DNA of 9,760 bases. Origin: Candidatus Shapirobacteria bacterium (GTDB lineage Bacteria > Patescibacteriota > Microgenomatia > UBA12405). The stretch covers positions 1 through 9,760 of the forward strand of contig JAQVQI010000021.1 in the NCBI GenBank assembly GCA_028701645.1. The letters are read 5' to 3'. Positions 5,569-9,760 of this stretch are shown one piece after another; positions within the stretch are counted from its first letter, which is position 1; each line of letters opens with the position of its first letter. Below the pieces are notes generated by a model that did no database searches, was not told where the DNA came from, and saw only the letters and a list, made by a program, of their open reading frames with translations. Made by a program: the position numbers and the translations under genes.

Positions 5569-6721
5569 ATTTTTTTATTATATTTTCAAAAAAATCTAAG
5601 TGTTGCAAGGCAACACTTGACCAAGTCATAAATCGACCGTATTCATAAGCTTTTGATTCCATTTTTTTTCTTTTTTCTGGGTTTTTGTTTATCTCTATCA
5701 CTGCGTCAGCAATTGCTTGTGAATTTTTGAAGGGAACAATTACTCCTCTCCCTTGGGATAATAATTCTTCGGCATATAAATAACCAGTTGAAATACATGA
5801 CTTTCCCGCTCCGACTGCATAAGCTAGTGCCCCAGATGATGATTGTTGTTTATCAAGATACGGAGTAATGTAAAAATCAATAACTTTTAACCAATCACAC
5901 AGTTCCTCCAAAGACACATATCTATTAATAAATTTGACATTTTTCCCAATTCCTAGTTCTTTTATTTTTTTCTTAAGTTTATTTCGATATTTTTCACCTT
6001 CCGTTTTTAAGATATTTGGATGAGTTTGACCAATCGCCAAATAAAGAACCTCTGGATATATTTTTGCAATTTTTGCCACTGCCTCTATTGAATAATCTAA
6101 CCCTTTATTTTCCGATAGTAAATTTATATTTCCCAAGATCAATCTTCCCGAAAGTTTTTTCTTTTTTTTAAAATTTTCTGTTCCATCAAACGTAAAGTTT
6201 GGCGTCCCATGGGGAATGACGGTTATCTTATTCTTATTTATGCTATACAATTTAACTAATTGTTTCGCACTAAAATTCGTCATCACCGTAATTCCGTCGA
6301 CATATTTAACAATTTCTTTAAAAGTTTCTCCCCATTCATTATTTGGGTCATCTATTAATGTGTGGCAAGTCATTACTTTCGGCTTATTAACTAATTTCAA
6401 AAAGCTAGTCAAATAATTTCCACAAAACCCCCCAAAAATTCCAAATTCATGCTCTATCATCACCACATCACAACAGGAATTATTGACATATTCAGCCGCT
6501 CTAATATAAGAATCTATGTTGTTGTAATCAATTTTATATTTAACCTCCCAAGGAAAATCTACTTTTTCGTTTTCTTTTACGATTGCCATTATTTCGGCCA
6601 AAGCTTTAGGATTAATTAAATTAATAGCACTTGTAACATCTTTGGTAAAAGTCGCAATTCCACACTTTTGAGGTATGTAAGTCGATAGATATATAGCTTT
6701 TATCGGTTTTCTTGATTTCAT
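5540..6721 (-). CDS. GT4-type glycosyltransferase
   Basis: This 393-residue GT-B-fold enzyme probably transfers a sugar from a nucleotide donor to an oligosaccharide or glycan on the cytoplasmic side. The N-terminal Rossmann half shows YIPQKCGIATFTKDV (15-29), the acceptor-side motif typical of this subgroup, then EHEFGIFGGFCGNYL (90-104) and TCHTL (118-122). The donor half starts near IPHGTPNF (169-176), followed by NINLLSENKGLDYSIEA (198-214), the AIGQTHPN motif (229-236) and GEKYRNKL (242-249). The donor-binding region SSGALAYAVGAGKSCIST (294-311) stands where other GT4 enzymes have the E-x7-E motif, as in its relatives. Its ATG overlaps the GH130 stop (ATGA), so coupled translation is likely. 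A run of five Lys (185-189) is encoded by A-rich sequence. The sugar used cannot be told from the sequence. Confidence 0.88.
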   Translation of the reverse strand: MKSRKPIKAIYLSTYIPQKCGIATFTKDVTSAINLINPKALAEIMAIVKENEKVDFPWEVKYKIDYNNIDSYIRAAEYVNNSCCDVVMIEHEFGIFGGFCGNYLTSFLKLVNKPKVMTCHTLIDDPNNEWGETFKEIVKYVDGITVMTNFSAKQLVKLYSINKNKITVIPHGTPNFTFDGTENFKKKKKLSGRLILGNINLLSENKGLDYSIEAVAKIAKIYPEVLYLAIGQTHPNILKTEGEKYRNKLKKKIKELGIGKNVKFINRYVSLEELCDWLKVIDFYITPYLDKQQSSSGALAYAVGAGKSCISTGYLYAEELLSQGRGVIVPFKNSQAIADAVIEINKNPEKRKKMESKAYEYGRFMTWSSVALQHLDFFENIIKKYGNEHQKTN

Positions 6722-7728
6722 AAAAGTTTACTTAATAAATCACTAAGACTAACCGTCCTTACTCCCACCATATCATCAGCCGCTCCATAATAAATAGACA
6801 ACGTATCTCCATTAATAGATGTTGCCGTGGGGAAAACCACATTATTTACTTCGCCTTTCTTTTCCCAAATTTCTTCAGGAGAAAACAAAGGATAGGGAAG
6901 GCGACCAATAACTTTTTGTGGGTTTTTCAAATCCAATAGTGCCACTGAGGCTCGATAAATTTTATTTCCCTTATGTTCTTCTACTGAGTGATAAATCAAA
7001 AGCCAGCCTTTTTCTGTTTCAATCGGGACTGCTCCTCCGCCAATATACCCACTTTCATGCTCCATTTTAGGGTCAATAACAACGAAATTATTTAAATTGA
7101 CTAAATATTTTTTCCAAAATTCCTGGGTTAGTTGCTCAAAGTCATCAAAATAACAAATCTGAATTCCCGGCAAGACTCGGTGTATCAAAGCAAACTGTCC
7201 GTTTATTTTTTTAGGAAACAACATGGCATCCTTTTCCCAAAGATGAATTTTATCGTTGTTTTCATATCGATAATATTGTTCAAAAAAGGTATATTTTTTG
7301 CTAACTCCTGAATTTCTAAAAATATCTTCAGCTTCATCATAAGAAATCTGGGGGCTAATTAAACCTTTTTTGGTCCAGTTTTTTAAATCGTTACTTGTCG
7401 CATAAGCAATAAGCGCATTAATTCCGTCATAAGCGGTATAAAGCATATAATATTTTCCGTCCAAATAGGTTACTCTTGGGTCTTCTATTCCCATTCTTTC
7501 ATACAAATATTCAGGTTTTAAGATTGGTTCGTCCATTCTAAAGATGACTTGATTGTCTTTTATTTGACAATATCCAATTGTTGAAAAATTTCTTTTTCTG
7601 ACCGCTCGATAAAACATATGGATAATTCCGTCTTTCTCTACACAAGCTGGATTTAATACTCCTCCATTTTCAAAATCAATATCAGATCTACTTTCAAGTA
7701 GTATTTTGCCTTTACTTACGTTAACCAT
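6718..7728 (-). CDS. GH130-family beta-mannoside phosphorylase or hydrolase
   Basis: This 336-residue five-bladed beta-propeller enzyme belongs to the family that cleaves or phosphorolyses beta-linked mannosides, mostly releasing mannose 1-phosphate. Motifs in order: NPACV (26-30), FYRAV (39-43), IEDPRVTYLDGKYYMLYTA (81-99) with Asp83 as likely proton donor, YDG (100-102), EKDAMLFP (165-172), HRV (183-185), GGGAVPIETEKGWLLIYHSVE (from 230), NVVFPTA (296-302) and DTLSIYYGAAD (308-318). No signal peptide is seen, so it acts inside the cell, which suits a phosphorylase or a synthetic/recycling role. Lys166, His183 and Arg184 may help bind phosphate, but phosphorylase and hydrolase cannot be separated by eye. 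It is first in a three-gene cassette; its TGA overlaps the glycosyltransferase ATG. Confidence 0.88.
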   Translation of the reverse strand: MVNVSKGKILLESRSDIDFENGGVLNPACVEKDGIIHMFYRAVRKRNFSTIGYCQIKDNQVIFRMDEPILKPEYLYERMGIEDPRVTYLDGKYYMLYTAYDGINALIAYATSNDLKNWTKKGLISPQISYDEAEDIFRNSGVSKKYTFFEQYYRYENNDKIHLWEKDAMLFPKKINGQFALIHRVLPGIQICYFDDFEQLTQEFWKKYLVNLNNFVVIDPKMEHESGYIGGGAVPIETEKGWLLIYHSVEEHKGNKIYRASVALLDLKNPQKVIGRLPYPLFSPEEIWEKKGEVNNVVFPTATSINGDTLSIYYGAADDMVGVRTVSLSDLLSKLL

Positions 7729-7741
7729 ATAACAATATCAA

Positions 7742-7769
7742 AGTATATCTGGTTTTTAATAAAATACAA
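7742..7769 (-). promoter_or_regulatory. Candidate promoter of the GH130-GT4-six-hairpin cassette
   Basis: On the minus strand, TTGTAT (7769-7764) and TATACT (7747-7742) are 16 bp apart. The -10 box ends 13 bases before the ATG at 7728, so transcription would start near 7735 and give a leader of roughly 7 nt. The -35 box matches only its TTG part. No Shine-Dalgarno precedes the gene, which fits a very short leader. Confidence 0.4.
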
Positions 7770-7800
7770 CCATTCTCTCTTTTATCAATAATATTTTATG

Positions 7801-7816
7801 TCTTTATAGATAAAGA
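7801..7816. repeat. Palindrome in the divergent intergenic region
   Basis: TCTTTAT (7801-7807) and ATAAAGA (7810-7816) are perfect inverted copies with an AG spacer, upstream of the candidate TATAAT box at 7843. The size and position would suit a small operator for the right-hand gene. No encoded regulator is adjacent, and AT-rich DNA gives such palindromes by chance. Confidence 0.4.
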
Positions 7817-7819
7817 TAA

Positions 7820-7848
7820 TGGCAATTAATTTTATTATTCTCTATAAT
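7820..7848 (+). promoter_or_regulatory. Candidate promoter for the PilM-like/LytR_C gene, leaderless
   Basis: A perfect TATAAT lies at 7843-7848 with six bases between it and the ATG at 7855, so transcription is expected to begin at or next to the A of the start codon. A poor -35 match, TGGCAA (7820-7825), is 17 bp upstream. This decides the start choice: the upstream in-frame ATG at 7819 would be outside the transcript. Confidence 0.5.
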
Positions 7849-7854
7849 ATTTTA

Positions 7855-9072
7855 ATGTACATTCTTTATCTTTCCAAAACAAAAATTGAAGTCTTTAAAA
7901 AAGAAAACAAAATTAGTGAAGTCTCTTGGTCAAAAGACAATCTGGTCGAAGTTTTGGGACGTCTCAAATCAACATTTTCATCCAAATTCAAAGTTTTATT
8001 AGCCGATGATTTTATAAGTATTACTAGTCTTTTGGTGTCCAAAAAAGAATCCAAAAAAAGAAAATTTGTTCTGACTAAAGCTCAACCAATAATTTCTCAA
8101 GACCTTAATCAAACAACCTGGGATTATAAGGTTGTTGCCAATTTGGGTAAATCGAAATTGGTTCAAATTATCTATTTAAATAAAGATTTTTTTGATCAAT
8201 TTCGAATTGCTATTCATCGCCACAAAATAAAAATCAAGTTAGTTGAAAGTTTGTCTACTGGCATCAGCCGATTTCTTTCCAAAAATAAACTGACATTTGT
8301 TTTATTTCAAAACTTAGTCATTATTTCTTTCAATCAAACTCCGATTTTTTCCAAAGTTTTAGACAAACCGCTGACCCAGGATGACATTAACCAAGTTTTT
8401 GCCTTTACTAAAGAGAGGTTTAATATTCTCCCTCAGCAAATTATTTTTTCACCCACTGGTGACACTGCTTTTTCTCCATATGATTTTGCCAGTCTTAACC
8501 CAGAATATCTTGATCTAAACCCTATTACTGGTTTAATCCATTCATCAAATATTATTGGGCCCGACGACTCAACCACTCGACTAGAAATCAAATCTCCCCA
8601 GCCAATAATCATTAATCAATCATCTCTCGCCCAAAAAATAGCTATTATCTTAGCTGTTTGTATTTTTTTAATTGTTGGCTTATTAGTAAGTAGTAAAAAA
8701 ATATTTAATAAAAATACTGATTATGTTAGCCCTGTCGTTGAAAATATTCCTCAAAACACTCCTACTCTCATTCCGACAACCAATATCGACTCTCTTAAAA
8801 TCCAGGTTTTAAATGGTAGTGGAGTTGCTGGTGAAGCGACCAAAGTGTCCACTCTTTTGTCTCAAAATAAATTTAAAGTAACCAACACTGGAAATGCCCC
8901 AAATTACGATTATGTCAAAACTGAAATTCAAGCAAAAAAACTAGTCTCAGCACAAATTATTGATCTTCTGGTTGAGTCTCTTGAAAAAGATTACACCTCA
9001 ACCGTCTCGGCTACCAAGTTAGTCGATTCAAGTGAATACGACATTGTCGTCACTATTGGAAAAACAAAATAA
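7855..9072 (+). CDS. Membrane protein with PilM/GspL-like N-terminal region and LytR_C domain
   Basis: With the start at 7855 the protein has 405 residues. Residues 1 to about 245 are predicted cytoplasmic and start MYILYLSKTKIEVFKKEN; strand-rich segments such as FKVLLADDFISI and TWDYKVV suggest a degenerate actin-like fold like PilM or GspL, which is inference. One transmembrane helix follows (about 261-280, IAIILAVCIFLIVGLLV). After a Pro/Thr/Asn-rich linker the C-terminal 90 residues form a LytR_C domain: KIQVLNGSGVAGEA (315-328), then KFKVTNTGNAPNYDY and a closing YDIVVTIG. LytR_C domains occur in cell-envelope proteins, and PilM-like parts suggest a pilus or envelope assembly role. An alternative ATG at 7819 would add 12 hydrophobic residues. 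It is convergent with the next gene, with a 13-bp gap. Confidence 0.75.
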   Translation: MYILYLSKTKIEVFKKENKISEVSWSKDNLVEVLGRLKSTFSSKFKVLLADDFISITSLLVSKKESKKRKFVLTKAQPIISQDLNQTTWDYKVVANLGKSKLVQIIYLNKDFFDQFRIAIHRHKIKIKLVESLSTGISRFLSKNKLTFVLFQNLVIISFNQTPIFSKVLDKPLTQDDINQVFAFTKERFNILPQQIIFSPTGDTAFSPYDFASLNPEYLDLNPITGLIHSSNIIGPDDSTTRLEIKSPQPIIINQSSLAQKIAIILAVCIFLIVGLLVSSKKIFNKNTDYVSPVVENIPQNTPTLIPTTNIDSLKIQVLNGSGVAGEATKVSTLLSQNKFKVTNTGNAPNYDYVKTEIQAKKLVSAQIIDLLVESLEKDYTSTVSATKLVDSSEYDIVVTIGKTK

Positions 9073-9080
9073 AAAGACCT

Positions 9081-9097
9081 ATCACTTAATCAGTGAT
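9081..9097 (-). terminator. Weak hairpin with T-rich tail, possible terminator
   Basis: ATCACT (9081-9086) and AGTGAT (9092-9097) form a 6-bp stem with a 5-base loop. On the minus strand it is followed after four bases by a T-rich run (GTCTTTTTATTTTGTTTTT), so it could end transcription of the PMT-like gene, whose stop codon lies in the hairpin. The stem is short and mostly A-T. On the plus strand the following sequence is less T-rich. Confidence 0.35.
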
Positions 9098-9760
9098 CTT
9101 ACAGCTTTCTATTATTTTTCCATCAATAGTGTCACCCATTTCAAATTTAATTTTGTCTTTTGGATGAGTTTTCACCCCTCGATAAATTACTTTTCCTTCC
9201 TTGTCTTTAATCTCAAACAATAGACTCAAGCAATGCTCCTTCATTTGATTTTCATTTATAGTCAACAGATCACCAACTATTATTTGTTCTATATAAATAT
9301 CTTTTTCCCAAATCAGAGGCCGAACAGTTATCTTTCCAATTTGTTTTTCTCTAATTCTTTTCATATCGGTGTAATAGTCTTTTTCGCTTACTTCAAAGTT
9401 TTTAAGTTGATAATTTTTTGGGTCGGCTTTGGTAAAAAATAATACTTGGGAATAAATTTCTCCTCTAGTACTATCAATCACTACTGGTAGATTACTATTT
9501 TCGATATTTTTAATCATTTCTTCAATTCCTTCTTCCCAGTAACTACTCCTAAAATAATCATTAAATTTAAACACTGACAAATATAGTTTACCCATTGACC
9601 ATATGGTTAAACCAATAAGAAGAATTACTCCAACCATTTTATATTTTTTTATAAATTGATTTATTCCAATCGCCACTAACATTAGTAAAGGTAGTGCCAA
9701 TGGTAAAGCTCTAATACTTGAAAAAGGATCTCGAGTCATTGACGCGGGAATTGGTGCCAC
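9086..9760 (-). CDS. C-terminal part of a PMT/GT39-like membrane glycosyltransferase (partial)
   Basis: The frame is open to the window edge, so the N-terminal part, including any catalytic loop, lies outside; the first codon seen (GTG) is probably not the start. The visible 224 residues begin with PASMTRDPFSSIRALPLALPL, the pattern seen near the end of the membrane region of PMT-type (ArnT/GT39-like) lipid-linked sugar transferases in which a conserved Arg precedes a Pro-rich helix. Two transmembrane helices follow (about 18-37 and 43-65). Residues 66-224 look like a soluble extracytoplasmic domain, with a hydrophobic VVIDSTRGEIYSQVLFF strand-helix and a beta-rich end. Such proteins usually mannosylate or otherwise glycosylate surface molecules. 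A general membrane protein of unknown function is the alternative. Confidence 0.65.
   Translation of the reverse strand: MAPIPASMTRDPFSSIRALPLALPLLMLVAIGINQFIKKYKMVGVILLIGLTIWSMGKLYLSVFKFNDYFRSSYWEEGIEEMIKNIENSNLPVVIDSTRGEIYSQVLFFTKADPKNYQLKNFEVSEKDYYTDMKRIREKQIGKITVRPLIWEKDIYIEQIIVGDLLTINENQMKEHCLSLLFEIKDKEGKVIYRGVKTHPKDKIKFEMGDTIDGKIIESCKITD

Noticed and set aside
6155..6171. A AAA AAG slippery heptamer in the glycosyltransferase gene, as in dnaX frameshifting
   Set aside because: It is in the correct frame, but Lys-rich AT-rich genes contain this often. I see no clear stimulatory hairpin downstream, and a -1 shift would soon meet a stop, leaving half an enzyme.
7819..7854. Upstream ATG at 7819 as the start of the LytR_C protein
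   Set aside because: It would add 12 residues upstream of the natural-looking MYILYLSKTKIEV start, and the TATAAT box lies between the two ATGs, so a transcript from it would not contain the first one.
1..9760. Alternative genetic code with UGA read as an amino acid
   Set aside because: UGA terminates sufB, sufU and the GH130 gene exactly at overlaps with the next start codon, and no in-frame UGA occurs inside the genes.

Overview
The window looks like part of a small, AT-rich bacterial genome, most probably a Candidate Phyla Radiation (Patescibacteria) organism, perhaps of the Microgenomates type. This is inferred from compact genes, almost no recognisable Shine-Dalgarno sequences, start codons very close to or at the probable transcription start, a PilM-like/LytR_C fusion, a PMT-type membrane protein, and unusually short SUF proteins. 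UGA ends several genes (sufB, sufU and the GH130 gene), so the UGA=Gly code of Gracilibacteria/Absconditabacteria does not apply. No taxonomic marker gene is present, so the placement is tentative.

Region 1 (about 17-4570, + strand) is a complete, very compact iron-sulfur cluster assembly operon: sufC, sufB, a very short sufD, sufS, sufU and an Rrf2/IscR-type regulator. Neighbours overlap by 4 bp or are 1-4 bp apart. SufS makes persulfide from cysteine, SufU accepts it, and SufB/SufD with the SufC ATPase form the scaffold. The last gene encodes an IscR-like sensor with a C-x5-C-x5-C motif. A 27-bp dyad with an IscR type-1-like core (ACTA-AAA-TAGT) lies over the probable promoter and the sufC start codon, which suggests a closed autoregulatory loop. 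The unusual points are the 142-residue SufD, a SufU without the usual insertion, and a regulator with Arg where IscR has its cluster-ligand His.

Region 2 (4567-7728, - strand) is a three-gene carbohydrate cassette read from right to left: a GH130-type beta-mannoside phosphorylase/hydrolase, a GT4-type glycosyltransferase and a six-hairpin (alpha/alpha)6-barrel protein. They overlap by 4 and 29 bp and are probably transcribed and translated together. The cassette converges on the suf operon, with the two stop codons overlapping.

Region 3 (7729-7854) is a short divergent promoter region. On its right side a TATAAT box lies at the distance expected for a leaderless transcript starting at the ATG at 7855. 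Region 4 (7855-9072, + strand) encodes a membrane protein with a PilM/GspL-like N-terminal part, one transmembrane helix and a LytR_C domain. Region 5 (9086-9760, - strand) is the C-terminal part of a PMT/GT39-like multi-spanning membrane protein cut by the window edge. No RNA genes, CRISPR arrays, insertion sequences or gene-free stretches longer than 300 bp were seen.
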